Assembly: GCA_039621445.1 (NCBI GenBank)
Contig: CP154955.1
Location: forward strand, 29,953,471 to 30,017,470
Length of the DNA stretch: 64,000 bases
Direction of reading: 5' to 3'
DNA from: Euglena gracilis
Taxonomy: Eukaryota; Euglenida; Euglenophyceae; Euglenales
This document shows positions 20,464 through 32,299 of the stretch, piece by piece (position 1 is the stretch's first letter; the number at the start of each line of letters is the position of its first letter). A model generated the notes under the pieces. It saw only the letters and a program-made list of their open reading frames with translations, did no database searches and was not told where the DNA came from. Made by a program: the position numbers and the translations under genes.

Positions 20464-23400
20464 TTTCTTTCAACGACGCATTCACCAGAGATAACTGCCA
20501 CATCCTGAGCTTCACTTTGTTGAGGGGTTCTTCAAAAAAAAACCTGGACTCAAGTTGTATAACATGCACATTTGCGTTGCACTAGGTTTCACCTCCAACT
20601 TTTTATATTCTTTGTAAGAAATATGGATCTATGTATTTTTAGACAAGCCAATTCCACACCCTTGGCCAGTGGTATCGGGGACCCTGACAACTATCTATCA
20701 TGACAGGTTGGCCCGTACCAAGGACCCTGACAATTTGGGTTGGGCATTTCAGGGGAAAATCAATGAAAAATGACCTGACAGGTTGGCTGGTACCGGCTTA
20801 GGCGCCCTAACTCGCACTTACCTTTGAAAGTGACTGAAAATTTGCGCCGACGCGCAAATCCAAAAAAAAAATTTTGTTTTCGAACACCGTGGCCTGAGAT
20901 TCAGGACAGTCTGAAAATAGTGTCTCCCTCTACCCCAGGGCCTGGGGACGAAAGCAACGACCTGGAACTCCACGGTCTACGGGCAAAGCGCTCCCGGGGC
21001 CCAGTGTGCCTGGACCCAAAGCGGCGGGTGATGAAACGAGGGGACTCCATTGTGCATTTGCGCTTTGGAGTAAATATTTTTTTCATAACAAAAAAAGCAT
21101 TTGCGCTTTGGCGCAAATTTTTGACTTTTTTGTAGTTCAACACGTGGGTGACCATTGCCGCACTTGCACAATGATAACAACTTTTATGTCAGCATGTGCT
21201 TCCCTTGCGCCAAAGTGCAATCGGTAGGCTCATGAAGAATGGAAATTTAAGAGTTACCTTGCGCCAAAGCGCAAATAGAAATAAAATTTTTAAAAATTCA
21301 AAAGCAACATGGCTTGCGCCAAAGCGCAAATATAACTGTTTAAAACTTATCTCACAACGGTGGGGGAGAACGGCCCTGAGAGATGAACACCAGAGGGGAT
21401 AGAGCACAAAAATGCAGGACAGGGGGATGGAAGCCTACTCTCAGTCACGTTGCCTTAAAATTGGTCAACATTGCGTGTTGGCGCAAGAGCCACGCTGCTT
21501 TGCAATTTTAAACAGTGCATTTCTATTGCGCTTTGGCGCAATGTAACTCTTAAATTTTATACCTGAGCCTGCCCATTGCGCTGTGGCGCAACAGTTATCA
21601 ATATTTAATATCTCATTTTTATCACTGCGGGTGGAGAGAGTAGTCCTGGAAGCATCTCATTACCAGAGCGAACAGGGCAGCATTAACTGGGACAGGAAGC
21701 CAACCCCCTGGTCTGTGAAAACAACCACCAACTTCTTGATATCCAGACGTGTCTTGTCCTATGCGTTGTAAACCCAACTTCCAGTGCCGGAGGTTCCTCC
21801 CACTTGCCTCGCAGTTAAGCATGCCTGAGGGGCCCTTCTTTTTGGCCGACTTTTGAAAGTCGGAAAATTTCTGTTTGGAAAAGAACCGGTACCAGATGAA
21901 CCCTGGGAATCACAGCCCAGGAAAACAGTTTTGGACGCCGAAAAAGTGTTTTAAAGAAGCTCGTCACCCCCCTTTCCTCGCCCAGGATTTGAAACACACA
22001 ACTTTTGGGATGAGCGAATGGAATTGAGAAATCGAAAGGGTCCATCAACAACGGCGGAGAAGGGAAGACATGCTGACACACCTTTTTTGGTAATTTGCAA
22101 CCCACCAGACAGCCACATCACACCGGGCAGATGAAGGGCATTGTTCAGCCGAAAAAGGTCTTTCTGTCAACATCCCAAAAAAAAACTTTGTGCACCGAGT
22201 GCAAGGTCAGTGAGGCTCCACACCTACCGCCCACGATTCGTCTTATTGTAACAGCCACTCCCTCCCCAGTGCCTGGATAGTTCAAAAGCACCAAACAAGC
22301 TTCTGGCACAGCTGCGCTCAAACACCCCTCATCATTCTCCTCTATCGCCCACCTTCTCACACAGCACGAACACATTCAAATCAATCTGCCATTTGAAAGG
22401 ACATTGCGCTTAAACGCAATTTTTTTTAACTTGCGCTTAAGCGTAAGGTAAAGAATTTGCGCTTAAGCGCAAGTTAAAACAGAAGACTGGCCGTTCAGAG
22501 AGGGGCCCCCAACACACCGTATCACATCAGAGGGATTCCCATAAGCTCAGGGGAGTGTGCGGGCTTGGTGAGGAAATATATTGTGCCGAAGCGCAAGGGA
22601 CATGCCTACATAATGCACTGCTTGTTCATTCAGATTACACGTCAGCCGCCTGTTTGCACTTCTCATCTTTTTTTGTATGATGGTTTGCGCTTCGGCGCAA
22701 TGTATTTCCTCACCAAGTCCGCACACTGGTCGTTCAGAGAGGGGCCCCCAACACACCGTATCACATCAGAGGGACTCCCATAAGCTCTGGGGCTTCTGTT
22801 TTAACTTGCGCTTAAGCGCAATGTCCATAAACATTGCCTTCTGTGCCCGGCAGTGTGGGGCCTGGCGTTGCTCACCAGACGTTGGGACAGGTCCCTGGGC
22901 TTGCCCTCAATCCGCCCCAAACCCTCCACCTGGGTGGTTCCCGCTGTACCACTCCTCGCATTTCAAGTACCCAGGGATCACAACTTTGTGACATGCCATT
23001 TTTTCCAACTTTTCACAACGTGTATGCAGAGACCACCCTCTGGACGCCTCAGCAGGCAACCCTTCACGGACGCATCGCAGAGCCCAAAAAAAAAAGCAAC
23101 AAAAAGGGCCAATTGTCACCTGGACTGTGTGGCACCATCTGGGGAACACAGTCAAGGCTTCAAAAATGAGGGACTCACAACGGGGGTTTTGGCACTTTTT
23201 GGGGAAAAATCAAGTGTCTCGGCGGTCAAACCAGGGGTTTTGAGCCTTTTTCAAAATGGTGAACTGACTGAAAAACACCAAAATTGGGCCTGTTCCCCAG
23301 GTCCCAACATCGGAAAATGACGCGCACGCCACTGTCGAGGGTCTCCGCGGAACCAGAGGGTCAAAAGGGTGGGTTCTACCGCCGGGTTTCAAAAAGATCG

Positions 23401-23905
23401 AAAATTTGCGCCAAAGTGCAAGCTAAAAATCAAAACCTGAAGTGCGATTTAGGCCGCCTAAGACCGGGGACCCTGACAACTTCCTGTGCTTCCAATGAAG
23501 ATGAAGGATGCAAAATTAATAATTCGAAAAATTTATGCATTTTTGGAGCATTTGCACAGTTTTCAGGGTCTGGCTTTTGGAACTTTCCAAAAATACAAGG
23601 GAAATGTTATTTTGGAAACATAATTATTGGGGGTCTTCTCTTTCAATTTTTGCTGAAAACTGGCAGGGGGTTTTTTGTTTTGTTTATTTTGGGGGTCTTC
23701 TATTTTGGGGGTGGCCATGTTGCTTGCTGACATGGAGGAATTGCCACTTTTGAAGAACTGTGCTATGATCAGTCCTTCCAACGTCTCAGGTAGAGCAACT
23801 CAAAGATAAAACATTTTTGTGCACATTTTCAGCAAAAAGGGACCAGGGCAATCATCCAGAGGGGGGGGGGAGGTGTGCAAGTAATGGTGTGCCAGGGACA
23901 CACAC

Positions 23906-24139
23906 CTCTTGCGACAGGTGGAAAGGGCCCAGACGTCCCTCGAGCTCAGCCAGCTGCGCTGCCTGCAGTCGCCCGCTGCCGTCGTCGATGCCCTGGCGAA
24001 TGGGAGGGGTTCCATCCGGGAGGAAAGAACCGCAGGGGCCTTCGGCAATGGCGGAGACTGCCATTCCTTCAAGCCCCTCTTCCCAGCCGATGGAGCGAGC
24101 CTCCACATATGTCTGCCACTGGGCTCTTGCATAATGACC
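23906..24139 (-). CDS. Exon-like segment (78 codons), R2 copy
   Basis: 234 bp, phase 0 at both ends, acceptor CCCCCCAG (poly-C tract) before 24139 and donor GTGTGTGTC after 23906. The palindrome breakpoint at 24059 lies inside it. No family recognised. Confidence 0.4.
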
Positions 24140-24513
24140 CTGGGGGGGGGGGGTCCACTAGCTGGCATTTCACTACAAAAAACAAAAGTTGGCGGGGTCT
24201 GTGGGGTCACCCCGACAGAAAAAAAATTCCTCCTGCACTGTGTGCCGAGGTGGAAATGAGGTTTCTCTGTGTTTTTTTTGGATTATTTTGTTCCCCCCAA
24301 AAAACCCCAAAAATGGACAAAAATGACATTTTTGGCAGTTTTTGAGGTCCAAAATATTCCGGTGCTTTGCATCGCTCACTTGTTAAAATGAGATTTTTTC
24401 CCACTGATTAGCCCTGGTAGTGGACCCCCCTAGGATTTCCTGGGATTTCAATGAGGGGTACTCCTACTACGTTTTTCTTATCGATATTGTGCTGTTGGTG
24501 CAGGCTTCCTGGG

Positions 24514-24912
24514 TCAGAAAAAAAATGAGTTTTTCCTAATCTGAGGAGCCGGGGGTATTTGCTGAGGGGATAGAAACTGCCTCACGGTCAGAGTCCAACT
24601 AATAGGGCCCATTACTGTGGGCGGCAGTGCAAAATGCAGCTGTAGAGTCATTGGGACGGGGGGTTGCGATGGGGGTGGTATTGGGACAATGGCCCAAATT
24701 TCTAGAACAAGCCCAGCAACCCTCCCCGGGTCCCCAAAGAGATGCACGGTGGAGGGTCTGAAAACCCTCTGTGATAAATAATTGCCCTTGCAACAGAAAA
24801 AAAATTTAAGTTTGGTGATTGGGGATGGGCTGTACAGGAATCCCCGAAATCCCAAGGTGGTGAGTGGGGGATCGACCCCCCCCCCACCATCGTCCTGATG
24901 GTGATCCAACAA
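24514..24912 (-). CDS. Hypothetical ORF, R2 copy
   Basis: Same C-terminal 90 codons as 13809-14207. N-terminal part reads differently because of two compensating homopolymer changes, so that part is probably not coding. One substitution (N to S in GPISWTL). Confidence 0.3.
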   Translation of the reverse strand: MLDHHQDDGGGGVDPPLTTLGFRGFLYSPSPITKLKFFFCCKGNYLSQRVFRPSTVHLFGDPGRVAGLVLEIWAIVPIPPPSQPPVPMTLQLHFALPPTVMGPISWTLTVRQFLSPQQIPPAPQIRKNSFFF

Positions 24913-24915
24913 GAT

Positions 24916-25118
24916 TCAAGTTTTCTTCAGTCGGGGCAAATGGTCAGCTCGCCCACATCCAAGGAAGGAAAGCTCCGCTGGTGACACCTGCAGTGTCTGC
25001 CTCAGCTGCTGAAAAGCGTCGTCATATGCCAGGTCAATGAACGCCGAGCTGTTTGTTTGGCCACTGCAAACAGATGCGGGCCAGGTATCATTATACAGGA
25101 TCGTCATTTTTAAGGTGC
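24916..25118 (-). CDS. Exon-like C-terminal segment, R2 copy
   Basis: Counterpart of 14211-14410 with one extra codon (a Ser inserted near TNSSAF) and changes G-D, H-Y and V-A. Acceptor TTTCTTCAG. It lies in the spacer and has no mirror copy. Confidence 0.45.
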
Positions 25119-25189
25119 CTGAAGAAACAGAAAAATTCCTTGAAATGTGCCATACTATTTTAGGCCAACATACTTTGAAACGACCGGGT

Positions 25190-25430
25190 TCCTGCAACCT
25201 GCGACTGGGGGGTCATAAGTCGTAACACCTCCATAACCGGCAACCTGCGACTGGGGGGTGGTCGTAAATGAGGGGGCGGTTGTAGGTAAGGTGGTGTTAA
25301 GTTTTTCGCAACCTGCAACCTGCGACCGGGGGGGGGGGGTCATAACACCCCCATGACCTGCAACCTGCGACCGGGGGGTGGTCGTAAATGAGGGGTGGTC
25401 GTACGACAAGGGGGGGGGGGGGCCGGGTAT
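25190..25430 (+). repeat. CAACCTGCGAC repeats ending R2
   Basis: Four to five copies of CAACCTGCGACTGGGGGG with variable tails (GGTCGTAAATGAGGGG), each with long G runs. R1 has one copy at 14489-14535. Confidence 0.75.
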
Positions 25431-25751
25431 GAGACGAACCATCATTATCAAAAGAGCCCTAGCAGCACACTTGCTGGTGGTCCGGCGGCGCAACAGTCTG
25501 CAGAGCAAGGGTGGGCCCATGGATTCACTTGGTAACCAGGGTGGCACATCTTTCCAAGCCCAAACCCATCCACCCACCAACCCAACCTCACTTCCCCCCC
25601 CCCATGGCCTGGTACCGGGGACTAATCACACTGAACCACCACCAATTTTGTTTCGAAATCGAAAAAAATGGGTCATTGAAGGAGTGGGGTCAGGATAAGA
25701 ATTTTGGGCCTAAAGGGAGGAGGGTACCACAAGTGATAAATGAATCTGTGG

Positions 25752-26048
25752 TCACGCCGCGAGACCCCCGATAAAGCGCGCCAGGGGACGAGGCCCTGGG
25801 GGCAAACAACGCGCATGGGATCCAACAGCCGCGGCATGAACGTATGCCACACGCTCACATTCGCTCCACAGCATTCTGGTGCAACACGACATTGAAACTT
25901 TGAAGTTCGGTGTGAATGCTCCGCCCCAGCCCAACGACCAAGCATCGTAATCCAGTTTGTCTGACTGCGGGTTGGTTGGTCTTTCCTTGTACGTCTTGAG
26001 GTGGTCGCTGAAGGCAGAAAGGGGCGACAACTCTGTTTGAAAATCGAA
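25752..26048 (-). CDS. Exon-like ORF in the spacer
   Basis: Acceptor made of thirteen C's then GCAG before 26048. The frame reads FDFQTELSPLSAFSDHLK, KLDYDAWSLGWGGAFTPN, CERVAYVHAAAVGSHARCLP and ends with a stop at 25752-25754. Normal-looking amino acid mix, single copy in the window. The frame is open upstream of the acceptor as well (to 26180). No family recognised. Confidence 0.4.
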   Translation of the reverse strand, partial: FDFQTELSPLSAFSDHLKTYKERPTNPQSDKLDYDAWSLGWGGAFTPNFKVSMSCCTRMLWSECERVAYVHAAAVGSHARCLPPGPRPLARFIGGLAA

Positions 26049-26179
26049 CTGCGGGGGGGGGGGGGTCGGCGCCAAGCTGGCACAACAGAACATCCAGGCT
26101 GGCTGGTCGGACATACTTCGACCTCCAGAATACTCACAAGTGCCGCAGAGGACTCCAGAATTTCTTGCACCACAGCTCA

Positions 26180-26690
26180 AAAGTTAAAACGCCCGCACAA
26201 AATCAACTCGGGCATCGGCCACCACCTATTTGAATGCTTGGAGGGTGGGATTGTGGTCCCTCTTGGGGGCCCACCCCAAAACTGGTGGAGAGGAGGGCCC
26301 TCGGACCTGCTCCAGGGGCGGGAGCCACCCAGGCCACTGGCACACGGGGATGGGGCGGAGGCGGCGAGGTGGCCGCTGTAGGGACTGCCGGCCTCCCCCG
26401 GGACAGGTGCGGACCCCGGCCGCGGCTGCCTGGTCAGCAGGCGGCGGCTCAGCGGAGCGGCCGGGAGCTGGGCCATGGGCTGTGCGCCGTGCGGGCTGTG
26501 TGGGAGGGGTTGACAGCGGAGTGTGGCATGGGGGCCGCTGTTCCGCGGGCCATACCGTGCCTTTTCAAAAGGAACCTCAGGGGGGCGGACCCGCTGTGGT
26601 TGGGCCCCACCGAGCCTCCCAACTCAATGTGCTGCTGTGTTGCGGCTTGTCTGGGACGCGGTGCAACCAACAAATCCCTGTGTGACACAT
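26180..26690 (+). other. CpG-rich stretch near the palindrome centre
   Basis: GC-dense, CpG-rich half-kilobase at the symmetry centre, with open frames on both strands (26234-26788 plus, 26177-26476 minus) but no motif. Could be a promoter island for divergent transcripts, including the minus-strand ORF at 25752-26048. Confidence 0.35.
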
Positions 26691-26699
26691 ATTTTTTTG

Positions 26700-28080
26700 G
26701 TGATGCACATGTAATACACACCATCGTTGGTGATGACAGAAATGCTTTGTATGTATGTACGGCCATACGTCAGCACATTTCACAATGAACAAAAGTAATA
26801 AGTACACAATTTTGGAACAAAAAACTTTTTGTAGATTAAAACAAGTGATGTTGGGTAAATCTGCAGAGTTTCATGGAATTTTCTGGGCATCTCTGGGCAA
26901 CTTCCTGGGCATGTTCGGGGGGGGGGGGTTTGAGGTGAAGGCATGAGGTTGACAACAGACAAAAGAAACAGGGATACATGCAAAATTCAGTTTGGAGAAA
27001 CCATCTTTGAAAATTTGAGGAATCAGTGCAACCAACAACGATGAAAGCAACAAATTTTTTATCACAGTATTTATTTTCAGAATGTGGTTGTTCTTTTTTC
27101 CTCCAGATAGGCTGGGGAAAAAGAAAACATTTATCCAAAATAGGTATGGGTAACGAGGACAGAAGGATATTTGATTTTTCTCCCTCTTATTTGAACTGTG
27201 CTACCAAAACACACCTGGAGTCTCAAAATGGGACAAATGCAAGAATTTTTGAACTTGAAATGTTTTACATTTTACAATGAACAATAAAGCTCTCCAGCTA
27301 AAACAGCTGTATTTGCTGAATATTTTGAAGCAGTGAAATCGTCATCTGAACATGATTCAGAAAAATAATTCAGCCTCAGATTTGGTCCAGGCTTTGTATT
27401 TTTTAAAAAATTGTGTTATGGGGGTCCTTCCAACAGCAGGCACCCAATACTGCGGGAGTCGTTTTTGTTCCTCGCTGGCTGCATTCAGACGCATACACAA
27501 AAATCAGTTTCTGCACAACCGTCATTCAAAGCAACGCTAGCGTTGACGATTCGGCAATTTATATATAAAAAAAACAAAACAGGCAAGTGCGCGAAAGGAA
27601 AGGCAGGTCGAGAGCGGTGTCTGAGGCACGGGGCCACGGCACGCAGGGAGCAGGCGCTGCTTGAATGGCGGCTGCCCTCGGGAGGGCAGCCGCCATGACA
27701 CCCCCGGGGTACCATAATGTACATTGAAGGCGCTCCCCACCCTGGCAGGCTGCCCGAGTGCAGCAGCCGCCTTGGCTGCTTGCCTTTCCGTCGTTTTAGC
27801 GCTTCTCGTGGGCTCGTGGCTGGCACTTTGCTTTGAGGGCCAGCAAATCCAGAGCGGGCCACCGTGAGACGTGGTGTTGGAGTCTGGTTGGTTGGGTGGC
27901 CCGCTTGCCCCCCCCCCCTGAGCGCCAGCAGCAAGACAACAGGAGAGAAGCCAACAATGGCCAGCCGGACCCTCCACCCGTCAGTGCAGGAGTAGTCTCC
28001 GGGGAGGGGGAGCAGACCCCAACCTCGGCCATTGGCCCCCCGGCGCCGGTGGGGGTCCCCGGGAGGGTTACGGTAGTGGG
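26700..28080. other. Spacer, no gene assigned
   Basis: AT-rich sequence to about 27580, then GC-rich sequence with a 258-codon minus-strand frame (27485-28261) that runs into the minisatellite. The hairpin GGCTGCCCTCGGGAGGGCAGCC is at 27670-27691. I see no recognisable protein. Confidence 0.4.
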
Positions 28081-28089
28081 AGGGTCCGT

Positions 28090-28395
28090 AGGAGGAGGGT
28101 CTCGAACCTCCTCGAACCTCCTCAAACGACATTCGAGGAGGTTCGATACCCTCCTCGAATGTCGTTCGAGGACGTTCGAGGAGGTTCAATACCCTCCTCG
28201 AATGTCGTTCGAGGACATTCGAGGAGGTTCGATACCCTCCTCGAATGTCGTTCGAGGACATTCGAGGAGGTTCGATACCCTCCTCGAATGTCGTTCGAGG
28301 TCGTTCGAGGAGGTTCGATACCCTCCTCGAATGTCGTTCGAGGTCGTTCGAGGAGGGTCTCGAGACCTCCTCGAGCGTCGTTCGAGGAGGTTCGA
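28090..28395 (+). repeat. 43-bp palindromic minisatellite at the inner edge of the spacer
   Basis: Exact 43-bp period: the phrase GATACCCTCCTCGAA starts at 28145, 28188, 28231, 28274 and 28317. Each unit contains both TCGAGGAGG and its complement, and the array is bracketed by GGAGGAGGGTCTCGAA and its inverse ending near 28410. It reads open on both strands as RGG/RR-rich repeats, which is a property of the repeat rather than a gene. Confidence 0.95.
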
Positions 28396-28701
28396 GACCC
28401 TCCTCCTACGTACATGCATCCATCAATCAGGAGAAATGAAAACCATGGAAACGACAGCCTCCGCAACAACTGGTGCAACACAGGAAACAATAAAAAGCAA
28501 TAATTCAATGCAGGTTCCACGAAGCAGGTTCAAGTGACGATTGGGTGTTTTGGGTATGGGTGGCAAACAAATCAAGTCAGCCGGAGACAGGGTTGCAAAG
28601 GCGCTCTGCCACTCTCAATTAAGACACTGCAAAAGGCAATTGCTGATGGAAACCAGCGGCACGTGCAGACAAAAACACTTTCCACTCCAGGGACTACCAG
28701 T

Positions 28702-28853
28702 AGTCTCCGCCTTGCCGAAGGCCCCTGCGGTTCTTTCCTCCCGGATGGAACCCCTCCCATTCGCCAGGGCATCGACGACGGCAGCGGGCGACTGCAGCAG
28801 CGCAGCTGGCTGAGCTCAAGGGACGTCTGGGCCCTTTCCACCTGTCGCAAGAG
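28702..28853 (+). pseudogene. Truncated exon-like segment at the palindrome breakpoint
   Basis: The 3' two thirds of the 78-codon segment, fused at 28702 to unrelated spacer sequence. One base is missing near 28796 (CTGCAGCAGCGC where other copies have CTGCAGGCAGCGC), so the frame is broken too. The donor GTGTGTG follows 28853. Confidence 0.5.
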
Positions 28854-31026
28854 GTGTGTGTCCCTGGCACACCATTACTTGCACACCTCCCCCCCCCCTC
28901 TGGATGATTGCCCTGGTCCCTTTTTGCTGAAAATGTGCACAAAAATGTTTTATCTTTGAGTTGCTCTACCTGAGACGTTGGAAGGACTGATCATAGCACA
29001 GTTCTTCAAAAGTGGCAATTCCTCCATGTCAGCAAGCAACATGGCCACCCCCAAAATAGAAGACCCCCAAAATAAACAAAACAAAAAACCCCCTGCCAGT
29101 TTTCAGCAAAAATTGAAAGAGAAGACCCCCAATAATTATGTTTCCAAAATAACATTTCCCTTGTATTTTTGGAAAGTTCCAAAAGCCAGACCCTGAAAAC
29201 TGTGCAAATGCTCCAAAAATGCATAAATTTTTCGAATTATTAATTTTGCATCCTTCATCTTCATTGGAAGCACAGGAAGTTGTCAGGGTCCCCGGTCTTA
29301 GGCGGCCTAAATCGCACTTCAGGTTTTGATTTTTAGCTTGCACTTTGGCGCAAATTTTCGATCTTTTTGAAACCCGGCGGTAGAACCCACCCTTTTGACC
29401 CTCTGGTTCCGCGGAGACCCTCGACAGTGGCGTGCGCGTCATTTTCCGATGTTGGGACCTGGGGAACAGGCCCAATTTTGGTGTTTTTCAGTCAGTTCAC
29501 CATTTTGAAAAAGGCTCAAAACCCCTGGTTTGACCGCCGAGACACTTGATTTTTCCCCAAAAAGTGCCAAAACCCCCGTTGTGAGTCCCTCATTTTTGAA
29601 GCCTTGACTGTGTTCCCCAGATGGTGCCACACAGTCCAGGTGACAATTGGCCCTTTTTGTTGCTTTTTTTTTGGGCTCTGCGATGCGTCCGTGAAGGGTT
29701 GCCTGCTGAGGCGTCCAGAGGGTGGTCTCTGCATACACGTTGTGAAAAGTTGGAAAAAATGGCATGTCACAAAGTTGTGATCCCTGGGTACTTGAAATGC
29801 GAGGAGTGGTACAGCGGGAACCACCCAGGTGGAGGGTTTGGGGCGGATTGAGGGGCAAGCCCAGGGACCTGTCCCAACGTCTGGTGAGCAACGCCAGGCC
29901 CCACACTGCCGGGCACAGAAGGCAATGTTTATGGACATTGCGCTTAAGCGCAAGTTAAAACAGAAGCCCCAGAGCTTATGGGAGTCCCTCTGATGTGATA
30001 CGGTGTGTTGGGGGCCCCTCTCTGAACGACCAGTGTGCGGACTTGGTGAGGAAATACATTGCGCCGAAGCGCAAACCATCATACAAAAAAAGATGAGAAG
30101 TGCAAACAGGCGGCTGACGTGTAATCTGAATGAACAAGCAGTGCATTATGTAGGCATGTCCCTTGCGCTTCGACACAATATATTTCCTCACCAAGCCCGC
30201 ACACCTCCCCTGAGCTTATGGGAATCCCTCTGATGTGATACGGTGTGTTGGGGGCCCCTCTCTGAACGGCCAGTCTTCTGTTTTAACTTGCGCTTAAGCG
30301 CAAATTCTTTACCTTACGCTTAAGCGCAAGTTAAAAAAAATTGCGTTTAAGCGCAATGTCTTTTCAAATGGCAGATTGATTTGAATGTGTTCGTGCTGTG
30401 TGAGAAGGTGGGCGATAGAGGAGAATGCTGAGGGGTGTTTGAGCGCAGCTGTGCCAGAAGCTTGTTTGGTGCTTTTGAACTATCCAGGCACTGGGGAGGG
30501 AGTGGCTGTTACAATAAGACGAATCGTGGGCGGTAGGCTGTGGAGCCTCACTGACCTTGCACTCGGTGCACAAAGTTTTTTTTTTGGGATGTTGACAGAA
30601 AGACCTTTTTCGGCTGAACAATGCCCTTCATCTGCCCGGTGTGATGTGGCTGTCTGGTGGGTTGCAAATTACCGAAAAAGGTGTGTCAGCATGTCTTCCC
30701 TTCTCTGCCGTTGTTGATGGACCCTTTCGATTTCTCAATTCCATTCGCTCATCCCAAAAGTTGTGTGTTTCAAATCCTGGGCGAGGAAAGGGGGGTGACG
30801 AGCTTCTTTAAAACACTTTTTCGGCGTCCAAAACTGTTTCCTGGGCTGTGATTCCCAGGGTTCATCTGGTACCGGTTCTTTTCCAAACAGAAATTTTCCG
30901 ACTTTCAAAAGTCGGCCAAAAAGAAGGGCCCCTCAGGCATGCTTAACTGCGAGGCAAGTGGGAGGAACCTCCGGCACTGGAAGTTGGGTTTACAACGCAT
31001 AGGACAAGACACGTCTGGATATCAAG

Positions 31027-31101
31027 AAGTTGGTGGTTGTTTTCACAGACCAGGGGGTTGGCTTCCTGTCCCAGTTAATGCTGCCCTGTTCGCTCTGGTA
31101 A
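31027..31101 (+). pseudogene. Possible retroelement integrase remnant (R2')
   Basis: Short frame containing VVVFTDQGVGFLSQLM, resembling the second catalytic Asp motif of Ty3/gypsy-type integrases (TDQG-x-x-F-x-S). Stops lie about 15 codons before and 6 after it. One motif only, so chance is possible. Copies without the upstream 65 bp are in R1/R1'. Confidence 0.2.
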
Positions 31102-32299
31102 TGAGATGCTTCCAGGACTACTCTCTCCACCCGCAGTGATAAAAATGAGATATTAAATATTGATAACTGTTGCGCCACAGCGCAATGGGCAGGCTCAGGT
31201 ATAAAATTTAAGAGTTACATTGCGCCAAAGCGCAATAGAAATGCACTGTTTAAAATTGCAAAGCAGCGTGGCTCTTGCGCCAACACGCAATGTTGACCAA
31301 TTTTAAGGCAACGTGACTGAGAGTAGGCTTCCATCCCCCTGTCCTGCATTTTTGTGCTCTATCCCCTCTGGTGTTCATCTCTACCAGGGCCGTTCTCTCC
31401 CTCCGTTGTGAGATAAGTTTTAAACAGTTATATTTGCGCTTTGGCGCAAGCCATGTTGCTTTTGCATTTTTAAAAATTGTATTTCTATTTGCGCTTTGGC
31501 GCAAGGTAACTCTTAAATTTCCATTCTTCATGAGCCTACCGATTGCACTTTGGCGCAAGGGAAGCACATGCTGACATAAAAGTTGTTATCATTGTGCAAG
31601 TGCGGCAATGGTCACCCACGTGTTGAACTACAAAAAAGTCAAAAATTTGCGCCAAAGCGCAAATGCTTTTTTTGTTATGAAAAAAATATTTACTCCAAAG
31701 CGCAAATGCACAATGGAGTCCCCTCGTTTCATCACCCGCCGCTTTGGGTCCAGGCACACTGGGCCCCGGGAGCGCTTTGCCCGTAGACCGTGGAGTTCCA
31801 GGTCGTTGCTTTCGTCCCCAGGCCCTGGGGTAGAGGGAGACACTATTTTCAGACTGTCCTGAATCTCAGGCCACGGTGTTCGAAAACAAAATTTTTTTTT
31901 TGGATTTGCGCGTCGGCGCAAATTTTCAGTCACTTTCAAAGGTAAGTGCGAGTTAGGGCGCCTAAGCCGGTACCAGCCAACCTGTCAGGTCATTTTTCAT
32001 TGATTTTCCCCTGAAATGCCCAACCCAAATTGTCAGGGTCCTTGGTACGGGCCAACCTGTCATGATAGATAGTTGTCAGGGTCCCCGATACCACTGGCCA
32101 AGGGTGTGGAATTGGCTTGTCTAAAAATACATAGATCCATATTTCTTACAAAGAATATAAAAAGTTGGAGGTGAAACCTAGTGCAACGCAAATGTGCATG
32201 TTATACAACTTGAGTCCAGGTTTTTTTTTGAAGAACCCCTCAACAAAGTGAAGCTCAGGATGTGGCAATTATCTCTGGTGAATGCGTCGTTGAAAGAAA

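Larger units (their letters stand above)
1..24059 (+). repeat. Left arm of a giant palindrome
   Basis: This arm matches the reverse complement of 28702-53640 along its length. Base 1 pairs with 53640, 4345 with about 49291, 6784 with 46575, 15121 with 37617, 18105 with 34658 and 24059 with 28702. The pairing sum steps from about 53641 to 53359 to 52738 to 52763, and each step corresponds to an indel in one arm. Identity is very high by eye; I did not compute it. The arm is cut by the window edge, so its true length is at least 24 kb. Arm-specific differences are given under the findings. Confidence 0.95.
18092..25215 (+). repeat. Repeat block R2 (left arm and spacer)
   Basis: Second, direct copy of R1, offset by about 10.67-10.73 kb over most of its length. 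The palindrome breakpoint at 24059 cuts through it, so only 18092-24059 has a mirror copy and 24060-25215 lies in the spacer. It contains a 244-codon open frame at 18105-18839 where R1 is interrupted by insertions. It ends in CAACCTGCGAC-type repeats. Confidence 0.9.
24060..28701. other. Spacer between the palindrome arms
   Basis: This is the only part of 1-53640 without an inverted partner. Its first 1.1 kb (to about 25215) is the rest of block R2, a direct repeat of 13340-14509. After that come CAACCTGCGAC-type repeats, an exon-like ORF on the minus strand, a CpG-rich stretch at 26180-26690, unassigned AT-rich DNA at 26700-27400, and a 43-bp minisatellite at 28090-28395. The geometric centre is near 26380. 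Confidence 0.85.

Noticed and set aside
23284-23730. 148-codon ORF with two hydrophobic stretches, R2 plus strand
   Set aside because: Overlaps the conserved 72-codon frame on the other strand and is shorter in R1; hydrophobic parts come from T/G-rich simple sequence.
27485-28537. Long ORFs on both strands through the minisatellite (234 and 258 codons)
   Set aside because: Generated by a 43-bp repeat that lacks stops in several frames; peptide repeats with the DNA unit and has no other support.
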